Below, in pieces: positions 18,916 through 27,033 of a stretch of 64,000 bases of DNA. Origin of the DNA: Echinicola marina. GTDB lineage: Bacteria > Bacteroidota > Bacteroidia > Cytophagales > Cyclobacteriaceae. Numbering within the stretch: position 1 is the first letter of the stretch; each line of letters opens with the position of its first letter. The translations under genes were made by a program, and so were the position numbers. The stretch is taken from the NCBI RefSeq assembly GCF_020463795.1, contig NZ_CP080025.1, positions 3,159,501 to 3,223,500 of the forward strand, read 5' to 3'. The notes beneath the pieces were generated by a model. The model did not search any database and was not told the origin of the DNA. It saw nothing but the letters and a program-made list of their open reading frames with translations.

Positions 18916-19398
18916 TTATAATGTTATGTTGTTATCGGCGTAACCGCCTTTTGTTGATTTCCGGATATAAAACCAATTGATGAGGTGTCCAAGACCTACC
19001 ACCATGGCTCCTAAGGGAGTGATGAAATATTCCATGAACACTATTGAATCTGTATGGATTTTGGTCATTTGAAAAGGACCAGTAGGTAAGGTGATATGTT
19101 CTGAGGTATGGTGTCCGAATATCATTCCGGTGAGAATAATGCCAAATCCCAATGTGGTTAATAAAAGGGGCGACATTTTATGGTGATGGTGCCTGTATCC
19201 GTGGGACAAGGCGAAGACGGCCAGGAAAAAGCCAAAAATAGTGACTGAATATTCAATCCAATGATTCATGAGGAAACCTAAGCCCATAAGTGGCAGTGTG
19301 CTTACCAAGACGGGAAGCAATGCACAATGGAGGGCACAAGTGAGTGAAACTAAACAACCAATGAAATCTAGATGAGGGATTATAAAAGAGATTTTCAT
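18916..19398 (-). CDS. MerC-domain membrane protein
   Basis: Small inner-membrane protein of 160 residues with about four spans. LTCALHCALLPVL in the first span carries the Cys pair typical of MerC-like mercury/metal transporters. A His-rich loop (HGYRHHHHK) and HHTSEH fit metal binding. The frame is open to 19524, but ATG 19398 (MKISFIIPHLDFIGC) gives the usual family N-terminus, and the extra upstream residues would be translated from the operator region. First gene of the MerC-CobW-CobW operon. In this context zinc or related metal ions are more likely than mercury, since no merR, merA or merP is present. Confidence 0.8.
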   Translation of the reverse strand: MKISFIIPHLDFIGCLVSLTCALHCALLPVLVSTLPLMGLGFLMNHWIEYSVTIFGFFLAVFALSHGYRHHHHKMSPLLLTTLGFGIILTGMIFGHHTSEHITLPTGPFQMTKIHTDSIVFMEYFITPLGAMVVGLGHLINWFYIRKSTKGGYADNNITL

Positions 19399-19414
19399 AG
19401 AATTCGATATTACA

Positions 19415-19429
19415 TGCAATTGTGTTGCA
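19415..19429. promoter_or_regulatory. Palindromic operator, proximal copy (TGCAA-N5-TTGCA)
   Basis: TGCAA TTGTG TTGCA, 17 bases before the MerC start codon. A second copy with the same arms and the same 5-base spacer lies 39 bases away, centre to centre. Location in front of a COG0523 operon suggests a Fur/Zur-family metalloregulator site. The regulator itself is not in the window. Confidence 0.6.
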
Positions 19430-19453
19430 ATATTAATTATTGAGAGTATTAAA

Positions 19454-19468
19454 TGCAACAGTATTGCA
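19454..19468. promoter_or_regulatory. Palindromic operator, distal copy (TGCAA-N5-TTGCA)
   Basis: TGCAA CAGTA TTGCA, identical arms and spacing to the copy at 19415-19429. It lies 49 bases upstream of the divergent ABC-ATPase relic, so the two sites may once have controlled both directions. Confidence 0.6.
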
Positions 19469-19516
19469 AATAAAGAGTTGTGTCTCTTTATTTGTATCAT
19501 CCAAATATTAAAAAAC

Positions 19517-19769
19517 ATGCTCACTACACATTCTGTATCATTTGAATATAGTAAGCACTAACACTTTGGATTTTATGACTTATTGGTTCAAGATGGAATG
19601 GTTGATTTTGGGGGAATCAGGAATGGGCAAGTACACATTTTTACATTTGATCGCGGGACTTATGAAATCCAAAACAGGTAATGTTGAGATTTGGAAATCA
19701 GGTATTACCATGTTGGTAGGTAAGAAATTGGATGTTTTTAGTGAAAGCAATGTGGGGATTACTAAGTAG
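19517..19769 (+). pseudogene. Relic of an ABC transporter ATPase (LolD-like)
   Basis: From ATG 19517 the sequence reads MLTTHSVSFEYSKH and then stops (TAA 19559-19561). After a shift to the +1 frame it continues with WLILGESGMGKYTFLHLIAG and MKSKTGNVEIW, recognisably the Walker A region of a LolD-type ATPase. The Walker A is itself altered: GxSGxGKST has become GESGMGKYT. After KKLDVF the frame ends at 19767-19769, so the signature, Walker B and the rest are missing. It is divergent from the MerC-CobW operon and shares its operator region. It is probably the remnant of a metal-regulated transporter whose permease has been lost. Confidence 0.72.
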
Positions 19770-19847
19770 CTCTCTGATGGAGCCTATTTAAAAATGTGAT
19801 GAGAATAGTGTGCAGGAGAAAGAATGAAACAGTACTTAACAAGAAAA

Positions 19848-19892
19848 AATAGCTCAACAAATCGAGAAGGTGTCTCTTTCGTTGAGCTATTT
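19848..19892. terminator. Strong hairpin, probable bidirectional terminator
   Basis: AAATAGCTCAAC (19848-19859) pairs perfectly over 12 bp with GTTGAGCTATTT (19881-19892). The loop contains an inner GAGA/TCTC pair. TGGTTTATTT follows on the plus side, and an A-rich stretch (AAGAAAA) before it serves as a T-run on the minus side. It lies after the ATPase relic and about 105 bases beyond the end of the convergent tlpA-like gene. Confidence 0.75.
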
Positions 19893-19998
19893 GGTTTATT
19901 TAGAATGCGTAATCCTTTAGGTTGTCAAATGCCTAAATTCAAGCATATTTTAGTGATTCAACCATTCAGATACGATTGATACATTTTTTCTCACCTTA

Positions 19999-20523
19999 TT
20001 ATTGAGCTGATGCTGATTTGATTTCATCTAAAAAGCCCGCCGACATAAAGTCGGTCATGCCTGAGTGTAAGCCCACAAGCTCTCCTTTTTTATTGATGAT
20101 GAAAGTGGCCGGAATAGCATTGACAGCAAATGGAGCAGGGAGTGGAGAAGTTGGTTTATAGTAAGGCATTTTGTAGGCCTTTTTATCCATAAATGCGATA
20201 GATTTGTCAAAATCTCTGTCCAAAGAAAGCATAATAAGCGCTATTTCCTCGGTATCCATTTGATTGTAAAACTTTTCGAGACTAGGCATCTCTGCAATAC
20301 AGGGGGGGCACCAGCTGGCCCAAAGGTTTAATACAACCACTTTTCCTTTGAAATCCTTTAATTGGATTGCTTCACCATTTTTGTCCACCAAGTTCAAGGA
20401 AGGGCTTGGTTCGTTGTCTTTTTCTAAACCTATTGATGAGCTCTTTGACTTAGGTAAGACAAAGGCAGATATTGTCACAGCAATGATAAAAGCTGCTAGG
20501 AGATAATTTATGTTCTTTTTCAT
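19999..20523 (-). CDS. TlpA-like thiol-disulfide oxidoreductase
   Basis: Envelope thioredoxin-fold protein of 174 residues. An N-terminal hydrophobic segment (NYLLAAFIIAVTISAFVLP) acts as signal or anchor. The redox site is WCPPC at about residues 71-75 (LWASWCPPCIAEMP), with the cis-Pro region NAIPATFIINKKGELVG. The frame extends upstream to 20601 but overlaps the DsrE gene; ATG 20523 (MKKNINYLL) is the natural start. Last gene of a DoxX-DsrE-TlpA operon, 19 bases after the DsrE stop. It probably reduces a partner disulfide, possibly that of the exported DsrE protein. Confidence 0.85.
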   Translation of the reverse strand: MKKNINYLLAAFIIAVTISAFVLPKSKSSSIGLEKDNEPSPSLNLVDKNGEAIQLKDFKGKVVVLNLWASWCPPCIAEMPSLEKFYNQMDTEEIALIMLSLDRDFDKSIAFMDKKAYKMPYYKPTSPLPAPFAVNAIPATFIINKKGELVGLHSGMTDFMSAGFLDEIKSASAQ

Positions 20524-20542
20524 TGTTAAATTTCTTTGATGA

Positions 20543-20959
20543 TTAAAGTTCCAGGCTAATGAAGCCTTTTTGTTGTAGTTTGAGATTATAAAGAATCCCA
20601 TTGTCCACGATGTTTAATGAGACCTCTTCAGGGGCCACACCGAATTTTTTTAAGGAGAAGCCACAGGCATTTAGTTTGACGCCTAATTCGTTGGCCTTAT
20701 CGATATACGCTTTCATTTTATGGTGGTCCTTTAGTTCCACTACTTCTTTGCCGCAGATGATGACTTCAAAACTCCCGAAGGATGATTCTTTTGATAAACT
20801 TTCCGCAGCCATAAGGATGGGCTGAAGCTGTGCTATTTTTTTTGTAAGCACTACATAATCAAATTTAGCATCGGAATGAGTGTTTTGGGCATGCGCACTG
20901 GTGATGCCCCATACTGTCAGTATCAAAAACAGTAATAGACTTTTCAATGGATTTTTCAT
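20543..20959 (-). CDS. Exported DsrE-family protein
   Basis: Small protein of 138 residues with a clear signal peptide (LLLFLILTVWGITSAHAQ) before a DsrE/DsrF-like domain. VIICGKEVVEL and GVKLNACGFSLKKFGV hold the conserved core and the Cys expected near the active site. DsrE proteins are usually cytoplasmic sulfur-transfer subunits, but Bacteroidota often have exported single-domain versions. A longer frame to 21121 runs across the DoxX gene; ATG 20959 is chosen because it starts the signal peptide and follows the DoxX stop by 2 bases. Role inferred as sulfur or thiol handling in the periplasm together with TlpA. Confidence 0.78.
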   Translation of the reverse strand: MKNPLKSLLLFLILTVWGITSAHAQNTHSDAKFDYVVLTKKIAQLQPILMAAESLSKESSFGSFEVIICGKEVVELKDHHKMKAYIDKANELGVKLNACGFSLKKFGVAPEEVSLNIVDNGILYNLKLQQKGFISLEL

Positions 20960-20961
20960 TA

Positions 20962-21363
20962 TTATGGTTTTTCTTTTTTGAAATTTGGGTTGATGATAAA
21001 GAATAGTAGTCCCCCCATGATGGCGATGTTTTTGAATAAGGGGCCAAGAGTGGAGATTTGTCCTATTTGTATCGTGATGGTGATTGGTAGCAAAACCAAT
21101 AATAAGACAAGGCTTGACCATCGGGTATTGATTCCCAATAGGAGTAAAATACCTGCCAGGAGCATTATTACTCCCGAAAGGATGATCAAGGTCTCTGGTT
21201 CACCAAATAAATAGGCAAAATCTTTAAATGCAGCAGTACCTATTCTTTTTTTGATAGCTTCGACTTCCATTAAATGGTTTGTAGAAGCTACCAGAAAGAT
21301 GCCGCTCAGGAGTATCCGCAGTACTAGAACTGAGGATGCCCTTACCGGAATGGTTTGGTTCAT
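20962..21363 (-). CDS. DoxX-family membrane protein
   Basis: Inner-membrane protein of 133 residues with four hydrophobic segments (LVLRILLSGIFLVAST, TLIILSGVIMLLAGILLLLG, SLVLLLVLLPITITI, IAIMGGLLFFII). This layout fits the DoxX/MauE-like family, which is tied to quinone-linked thiol oxidation and redox balance. Gene order with an exported DsrE and TlpA suggests it supplies or removes electrons for envelope thiols. The specific reaction is not shown by the sequence. Confidence 0.75.
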   Translation of the reverse strand: MNQTIPVRASSVLVLRILLSGIFLVASTNHLMEVEAIKKRIGTAAFKDFAYLFGEPETLIILSGVIMLLAGILLLLGINTRWSSLVLLLVLLPITITIQIGQISTLGPLFKNIAIMGGLLFFIINPNFKKEKP

Positions 21364-21452
21364 AAATAGTAAGTTTGATCCAATAAAGAATGATAGCGGA
21401 AAAGTCTTTTATAAGCGCAAGGGCTCAAAATATAGACTTCAACATATTGTGA

Positions 21453-21830
21453 TTAGATCAAACTTTTAGGAGGTGGAGCACTAGGGTTTAAAAAAAGCTC
21501 CAAGCTGTGTTCTTGATAGACTGTTTGGTGAAAAACAGGATTAAAAACTCCTGTCAGACAGAAAGAATATCCTGTGAGGATATACATAGGAACATTTGTA
21601 CAGTAACCTGAATTTGATTCAGTCTGAGAATGCTTTTGTTGTTGGGATTGGTTTTCGTCTTTATTTGATGAAGTGAGGCCTTGCTTTGGGTTTGAACAGT
21701 TTCTTTCTATCTTAAATTGATTACCAGAAAGTACACTGGCAATCATAAGGGGATTTTGACCTGGTCCTCCTGAAAACAAGAGAAAAAGGCTTAACAATAA
21801 CCAAGATATATGCTTCTGTAGCAACACCAT
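21453..21830 (-). CDS. Small exported protein of unknown function
   Basis: 125 residues, not recognised. The N-terminus is a signal peptide (HISWLLLSLFLLFSGGPG). The middle is polar and rich in Gln, Ser and Asn (SSNKDENQSQQQKHSQTE). There are three Cys residues after the signal and the tail ends in SAPPPKSLI. It lies 89 bases upstream of the DoxX gene on the same strand and is probably the first gene of that operon. A role in metal or thiol handling is only a guess from position. Confidence 0.5.
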   Translation of the reverse strand: MVLLQKHISWLLLSLFLLFSGGPGQNPLMIASVLSGNQFKIERNCSNPKQGLTSSNKDENQSQQQKHSQTESNSGYCTNVPMYILTGYSFCLTGVFNPVFHQTVYQEHSLELFLNPSAPPPKSLI

Positions 21831-22027
21831 CCTTCAAAGGTATTTAGCCAAATAGTAAATCTCTGTAATAAAAGTCACATAAAAACTGGTCAATAGATCA
21901 TTATTTTTTAAGGCAGATGTTTTAATGATCCTCATTTATATTAATTGAATTCCCCTAAGTCAGGGCTGCTGTATAGTTAGTCGCTTTGTTGGGTAAATTA
22001 ATTCGGTATTTAGTTTTCTGTCATTAT

Positions 22028-22654
22028 TTAATAGCCGGAGGCTAGTTGTAAGCCCAAAACAATGAATACTATTCCTGATAATTTTTTGAGCCAGCGATCG
22101 GCATTTGGACTTTCTTTGATCTTTGTAGAAAATGTCCCGGCAAAAACGGTCAAGAGGCTATACCAAATGCAGCCGATCAGGGCGTAGGTTAATCCAAGCT
22201 GAAAGAAGGGTAAAGGATCTTTTAGATTTTCCCGGTTAATAAACTGGGGAAACAAAGCCAAAAAGAACATGGCATTCTTGGGATTTAGTATATTAGTGAC
22301 CAGCCCACTTATAAAGCTATTGTTTTTGCTTGAACTCTTAGAGGAGTTGTTTTCAAGACTTATCATTGGCTCCTTGCTGATAATACTTGAGAATCCCATG
22401 TAGATAATATATATAGCGCCCAAGTATTTAATTACTTCAAAAGCTGTGGGGTATTTAAGGAGCATACTGCTCAGGCCAATAGCTGCCAAGAAGGTATGTA
22501 GGATGATTCCGGAATTAATTCCTATAGTTGAGTAGATTCCGGACCGCCTTCCCTCTCCAATGGATTTTTTTAATACGAACATGGTATCTATGCCCGGTGT
22601 CATGATGAAAAAAGTGGCTGTAGCGATAAATGTACTATAATTGATGATGCCCAT
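22028..22654 (-). CDS. LysE/RhtB-family amino-acid exporter
   Basis: Inner-membrane exporter of 208 residues with about six spans. The N-terminus FIMTPGIDTMFVLKKSIGEG with RRSGIYSTIGINSG is the RhtB signature, and GLVTNILNPKNAMFFLALFP is the second family block. It exports amino acids or related metabolites; the substrate is unknown. It is divergent from a LysR regulator with 102 bases between the starts, the common arrangement in which the LysR protein controls the exporter. Confidence 0.88.
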   Translation of the reverse strand: MGIINYSTFIATATFFIMTPGIDTMFVLKKSIGEGRRSGIYSTIGINSGIILHTFLAAIGLSSMLLKYPTAFEVIKYLGAIYIIYMGFSSIISKEPMISLENNSSKSSSKNNSFISGLVTNILNPKNAMFFLALFPQFINRENLKDPLPFFQLGLTYALIGCIWYSLLTVFAGTFSTKIKESPNADRWLKKLSGIVFIVLGLQLASGY

Positions 22655-22756
22655 AAATCTTTGTGTTATCCTTATTTTGTATTTGTTGCAAATAAATAGC
22701 AGGTTTTGGTTCTTTAAAATGTTAAATTCGAATGTATTAATGCTAAAAATGAATTA

Positions 22757-23659
22757 ATGGACCTACAGCAGATTCGCTATTTTCTGGTACTTGCCAAAGA
22801 ATTACATTTTTGGAAGACCGCAGAGCAGGTTTATATCACACAATCCTCACTCAGTCGAAAAATTCAGGCACTGGAAGAAGAAGTTGGAACAAAGCTTTTT
22901 GAGCGAAACAAAAGAAATGTGAAACTTACAGATGCAGGAGTTTTTTTTAAAGAAAGATGGGAGCAGCTCCTTGATGAGATAGATAGAACCCACCAACACA
23001 CTAAGACCATAGGCGAAGGGAAGTCCGGGAGAATCAGTATAAGTTATCCCGGTTCAATAGCTTATGTTTTTTTACCCTCATTACTGGATAAACTAGCCAA
23101 TAGTTTACCAAAACTGAAGGTGGAACTCATGGAACCGGTGGATATCAGTCAAGAAAAATTATTGCTGGATTACCATATTGACCTGGCCCTGAGTAGGGAT
23201 AAAATTCAAAATATGGGCATCATAACATTGCCCTTGTTTTCTGAAAGTATTTGTTTGGTAGTTCCTGAAGGACATTGGATGAAAGAGGAGGATTTCACCA
23301 GTCTAGAGGAGTTGAAAGACGAAAAGTTTATCCTATCTGGGCTTCACCATAGCACCTATTTTGCCTCCTTGTTACGAGGTATGTTCCATAAATATAATTT
23401 TGAACCCAATATCCATATTGAATCAGATTTTGGAGGAATGATATTGAATTTGGTGGCTAAGGGCTTGGGCATTTCGATTCTTCCTTATTCTTTTAAATTT
23501 GCCGCAAGAGCCAATGTAAGGTTTATCAGTTTACCTGAAGAGGTACGTTTATTTGTCAATTGGAGAAAGAATGACAATAGGGCTATCTTGAAAAATGTAA
23601 TAGAACTCTCGAAGGAAGTAGCTGCCGATTGGGATATTAATGGAAACAATTTGCCTTAA
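22757..23659 (+). CDS. LysR-family transcriptional regulator
   Basis: 300 residues. The N-terminal winged helix-turn-helix reads MDLQQIRYFLVLAKELHFWK then TAEQVYITQSSLSRKIQALE, and the ligand-binding domain begins near residue 90 (SGRISISYPGSIAYVFLPSL). Divergent from the LysE-type exporter, which is its likely target; many such pairs respond to the exported amino acid. Followed by a hairpin terminator at 23743. Confidence 0.9.
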   Translation: MDLQQIRYFLVLAKELHFWKTAEQVYITQSSLSRKIQALEEEVGTKLFERNKRNVKLTDAGVFFKERWEQLLDEIDRTHQHTKTIGEGKSGRISISYPGSIAYVFLPSLLDKLANSLPKLKVELMEPVDISQEKLLLDYHIDLALSRDKIQNMGIITLPLFSESICLVVPEGHWMKEEDFTSLEELKDEKFILSGLHHSTYFASLLRGMFHKYNFEPNIHIESDFGGMILNLVAKGLGISILPYSFKFAARANVRFISLPEEVRLFVNWRKNDNRAILKNVIELSKEVAADWDINGNNLP

Positions 23660-23742
23660 ATTGCAGCAATGCCAAGTGTTTTCAAAAGGCATTGAAAAAT
23701 TCGTTGGTTGAACTTAGAGGATAAACCACCATACCCAATATA

Positions 23743-23776
23743 GGCAGGAATTGGAAAGTCCGTTTCCTGTCTTTTA
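23743..23776 (+). terminator. Terminator after the lysR gene
   Basis: GGCAGGAA (23743-23750) pairs with TTCCTGTC (23764-23771), allowing one G-T pair, and TTTT follows. It lies about 85 bases beyond the lysR stop. Confidence 0.6.
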
Positions 23777-23838
23777 GTCTTGTCCATGTTTTAGGTTTGG
23801 ATGAAAAGAGTCCTGAAAAACCTTAGTAGGAATGATTT

Positions 23839-24066
23839 TCAAGGTAGTTCATCCTGTAATATTTCTATTTTGAATCCATATCTGTTCATAAGTTCAATGA
23901 TGGACAGGGAATTGATGTCAGGTTCAATGGTTTCAATACGGAGAATTTTATCACAGTCTTCCATATCAAAATTGATTTTATAATGAGGAAATTCCTTTTG
24001 GAGTTTGTCCAAAAGGAATTGTTTGTCCTCAACGGCTTTTACGCTTGTTTTGAATACTTCTACCAT
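23839..24066 (-). CDS. Small conserved-looking protein, possible ferredoxin-like fold
   Basis: 75 residues, MVEVFKTSVKAVEDKQFLLD onward. The pattern of a short strand, an acidic helix, then INFDMEDCDKILRIET suggests a small beta-alpha-beta fold of the HMA type, but the CxxC metal site is absent. Last gene of a minus-strand operon, 39 bases after a VOC protein. Function unknown. Confidence 0.6.
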   Translation of the reverse strand: MVEVFKTSVKAVEDKQFLLDKLQKEFPHYKINFDMEDCDKILRIETIEPDINSLSIIELMNRYGFKIEILQDELP

Positions 24067-24105
24067 GTAATTGATTACTGATTTTACAGTTTGAAAGAAG
24101 AGGAA

Positions 24106-24531
24106 TTAGCTATTGTCCTTATTGTAATTGATCATCCAGTGAATGCCATATTTATCAACGAAGCTTCCAAAATAATCTCCCCAAAATTGATCTTCCATGG
24201 GCATTTCTATTATGCCGTCTTTAGAAAGTCCATCAAATAATCGGTCTGCTTCTTCTTTGCTGTTGGGGTGGATAGATAAATATGAATTATTTCCCTGCTT
24301 TAAGGTATGTCCCATGGAGGGAAGGATATCTGAAGCCATCAGAATGGTGTCAGTGCCAATGGGCAAGGAAATATGCATGGTGCGGGATTGCTCATCTTTC
24401 GATAGCTTTTCGCTATCTGGAGCTTCGTTCATTCTGATATGGGTAATAAATTCTCCTCCGAAAACGGATTTATAGAATTTAAAAGCTTCTTCAGCAGTGC
24501 CATCGAAATTTAAATAAGGGTTAACTTGCAT
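24106..24531 (-). CDS. VOC-family protein (PhnB-like)
   Basis: 141 residues of the vicinal-oxygen-chelate superfamily. MQVNPYLNFDGTAEEAFKFY and VFGGEFITHIRM are the PhnB/3-demethylubiquinone-methyltransferase-like start, and FWGDYFGSFVDKYGIHWMI is the usual C-terminal block. The frame is open upstream to 24624, but ATG 24531 matches the family N-terminus. Enzymatic activity is unknown. In an operon with an SRPBCC protein and a second VOC protein. Confidence 0.82.
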   Translation of the reverse strand: MQVNPYLNFDGTAEEAFKFYKSVFGGEFITHIRMNEAPDSEKLSKDEQSRTMHISLPIGTDTILMASDILPSMGHTLKQGNNSYLSIHPNSKEEADRLFDGLSKDGIIEMPMEDQFWGDYFGSFVDKYGIHWMINYNKDNS

Positions 24532-24565
24532 AGTTTTAGTGTTTTTAGTTTTATTGATTGAAGAG

Positions 24566-25015
24566 TTAAGGTTTTTCTGCCAATTCTTTAACCTTTTGAA
24601 GTGCTTTTGGCCAAGTTTCGACAAAGTAGTCTAGAAATGAATCAAGGATGTCCATGTCGACACTGAGTACAGTTTTTCCTACTTCTGGATTGGTCAAGGT
24701 GTAGTTTTCCATAGCACCGGCCCATTTTCTTGCTTCCGGACTTGAGGTGTCTTCTTTATCATTTTCCACTATGCCCAAATGTTCTATGGACATATATTTA
24801 AAGGGAATATTGGCTTGTATTTTACTGACCATTCCTGTTTCATCAGGCCCAAGGAATAGTGCTTTACTTCCCGCTTTCCAGTCGGTTGCGGCATAGGATC
24901 CTTCGGAAAATTCCGCTGCCCACCGACGATACGAGTCATTGTCCCAAAGTACCTTCCATACTTGTTCAGGATTGGCATTGATGGTTATTTTAAAGTTCTG
25001 TTTGGTCATTTTCAT
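24566..25015 (-). CDS. SRPBCC/AHSA1-like protein
   Basis: 149 residues with the START-like hydrophobic-pocket fold. FKITINANPEQVWKVLWDND is the classic N-terminal strand and helix, and the C-terminal helix reads FLDYFVETWPKALQKVKELA. Start chosen at ATG 25015, with ATG 25009 equally possible; the longer frame to 25153 runs into the VOC gene. Such proteins often accompany VOC genes in Bacteroidota and are mostly uncharacterised. Confidence 0.8.
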   Translation of the reverse strand: MKMTKQNFKITINANPEQVWKVLWDNDSYRRWAAEFSEGSYAATDWKAGSKALFLGPDETGMVSKIQANIPFKYMSIEHLGIVENDKEDTSSPEARKWAGAMENYTLTNPEVGKTVLSVDMDILDSFLDYFVETWPKALQKVKELAEKP

Positions 25016-25025
25016 AGCTGAAATT

Positions 25026-25436
25026 TTATTTCGGTATTTTTTCCATATCCATGTATAACATACTCCAACGGTGTCCGTCGATATCCTCAAAGCCAAAAGC
25101 ATACATCCAGCCTTGGGATTCTCCAGGTTCGGCAAATATTTTTCCGCCCGCAATGCGTACTGTATTCGCCATGGTATCTACCTCAGACTTGCTCTGAGCA
25201 TCAATGTTCAACAGTATTTCTGAGCCTTTTTGGGTGTCGGAAACTTCGTTGTTTGTAAATCGCTTAAAATCCTTTTCAGGAAAAAGCATCATCACAAAAT
25301 TGTGTTCCCCTATGAGGAAACTAGCCAAATGTTCGGCATTCTCGTGCATTGGATTTTCTTTAAAGCCAATAGCTTTGAAAAAATCCCTGGATTTCTTAAT
25401 GTCCTTTACTGGGAGGTTTAGCCAAATTGTCTTCAT
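25026..25436 (-). CDS. VOC-family protein (glyoxalase-like)
   Basis: 136 residues. MKTIWLNLPVKDIKKSRDFF followed by KAIGFKENP is the typical beta-alpha start of glyoxalase/bleomycin-resistance-like proteins, and GFEDIDGHRWSMLYMD the conserved end. First gene of the VOC-SRPBCC-VOC-small protein operon. Substrate unknown; a lactoylglutathione-lyase role is not supported by any specific residue. Confidence 0.85.
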   Translation of the reverse strand: MKTIWLNLPVKDIKKSRDFFKAIGFKENPMHENAEHLASFLIGEHNFVMMLFPEKDFKRFTNNEVSDTQKGSEILLNIDAQSKSEVDTMANTVRIAGGKIFAEPGESQGWMYAFGFEDIDGHRWSMLYMDMEKIPK

Positions 25437-25755
25437 GATTTTACTTTGGTTGTTTTAGGTGTATTTGTTAGCATAAATTAAAGAGCAGTCTATTTGGTTA
25501 TTTGTATTTATATCTGTAGTAACGGTTTTCATTTTAGTGTTTTTGAATGGCTTCTTGATTTGGAATATTGGATGGACATTTCCTTAGGCTATGTGAATAA
25601 TGATTTTTGCAATTGTCTGGTTAATAAAGGTATAGGGGTTTGGGGAGAATTCAAAGGTGCGTTTACGTCATTATAAAGGGTTGATTACGACAGTGAATTA
25701 CTTTAATATTGTAGTAAAGCATGCATTCCTTTGTTTGGATAAAATTTTGAATATT
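25437..25755. other. Divergent intergenic region between VOC operon and glxA-like regulator
   Basis: 319 bases, AT-rich, with divergent starts at both ends. It must hold both promoters and may hold the AraC-type regulator's site, but no clear palindrome or promoter was recognised. Short open frames here do not look coding. Confidence 0.4.
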
Positions 25756-26736
25756 ATGAAGCATATTTCAATACTCGTACCTGATGGAGATTCAAGCCTT
25801 AGCAACCTGGAAGCCACCTATAAGATGTTCAATATGGCCAATGATGCACTGCTAAAATCAGGAAGGTCGGCAATGTTTAAGACAGAACTTGTGGGAGCGC
25901 ACAAAGGGGCAAGCTTGAGTAACGGTGTCTTCAGTATTCAGCCCAATACAACCATTGGGGAGATTGAGCGTACTGATTTGATCATTATTCCAGCTATTCA
26001 CGGGGATTATCAAAAAGTCATAGAGAAGAATCAGGTATTTGTTCCCTGGCTAAAGAATCAATATCATAAAGGGGCAGAAATCGCCAGTCTTTGCATAGGT
26101 GCATTTTTACTGGCCAGTACTGGGCTGTTGAATGGCCGTGACTGTGCCACACATTGGTTAGCGTCTTCCCAGTTCAAAGAGATGTTTCCCAATGTAAATT
26201 TGACCGATGACAAGATTATCACCGATGAAAACGGTCTGTACACCAGTGGAGGAGCATACTCTTCTCTAAATCTAAACCTTTATCTTATTGAGAAGTTTGC
26301 AGGCAGGAAAATGGCAGTTTTGTCATCCAAGATTTTCGAGATAGACATAAGTAGGAATAGCCAGTCTCCTTTCATTATTTTTAAGGGGCAAAAATCCCAT
26401 CAAGACAGTGAAATATTGGACTCCCAAGAGTTTATTGAAGAAAATTATACCAAAAAGATAACGGTAGATCAGCTGTCCGATAGGGTGGCAGTGAGTAGGC
26501 GCACATTTGAGAGAAGATTCAAAAAAGCAACTTCAAATACAGTGATAGAATATCTACAGCGGGTAAAAGTGGAAGCTGCAAAAAAAGAACTCGAAGAAGG
26601 AAGAATGACCATAAACGAGGTCATGTACCAAGTAGGCTATACTGATCCCAAGGCCTTTAGGGATGTGTTCAAGAAATTCACGGATATGACCCCAACGGAA
26701 TATTTAAACAGGTACTGCAGAATAACATTGGTTTGA
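25756..26736 (+). CDS. GlxA-family AraC-type transcriptional regulator
   Basis: 326 residues. The N-terminal half is a DJ-1/PfpI-like domain (ISILVPDGDSSLSNLEATYK); the nucleophile-elbow Cys is present in ASLCIGAFLLAS (about C113). The C-terminal half is an AraC DNA-binding domain (ITVDQLSDRVAVSRRTFERR, then VMYQVGYTDPKAFRDVFKKF). The frame extends to 25657, but ATG 25756 matches the family start. Divergent from the VOC/SRPBCC operon, which it may control. Confidence 0.88.
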   Translation: MKHISILVPDGDSSLSNLEATYKMFNMANDALLKSGRSAMFKTELVGAHKGASLSNGVFSIQPNTTIGEIERTDLIIIPAIHGDYQKVIEKNQVFVPWLKNQYHKGAEIASLCIGAFLLASTGLLNGRDCATHWLASSQFKEMFPNVNLTDDKIITDENGLYTSGGAYSSLNLNLYLIEKFAGRKMAVLSSKIFEIDISRNSQSPFIIFKGQKSHQDSEILDSQEFIEENYTKKITVDQLSDRVAVSRRTFERRFKKATSNTVIEYLQRVKVEAAKKELEEGRMTINEVMYQVGYTDPKAFRDVFKKFTDMTPTEYLNRYCRITLV

Positions 26737-27033
26737 TACTTTTCTCATTGGCCTCCCAAATTATATTTTTATAGTATGGTCTTTTGATAGCACCTTATGA
26801 ATAGGATAGTAGGGGCTGGTGACTGATATGATTAATATTTTGTTTTTGAAGGTCCTTTCCAACAGTAGCAACTCAACAATAATCTTTGCTTTATAATTGG
26901 ATAATTGGTAAAATTATGGCTTGAATTGATAGATGGGCAAGGATAAGTTTTGCTGTTTGTTTTGTATATGGTTTTATGTATAAATTGAGCGTCTTTGTTA
27001 CAGTATTAAATTTTGTGTGTTAACTCTCGACAA

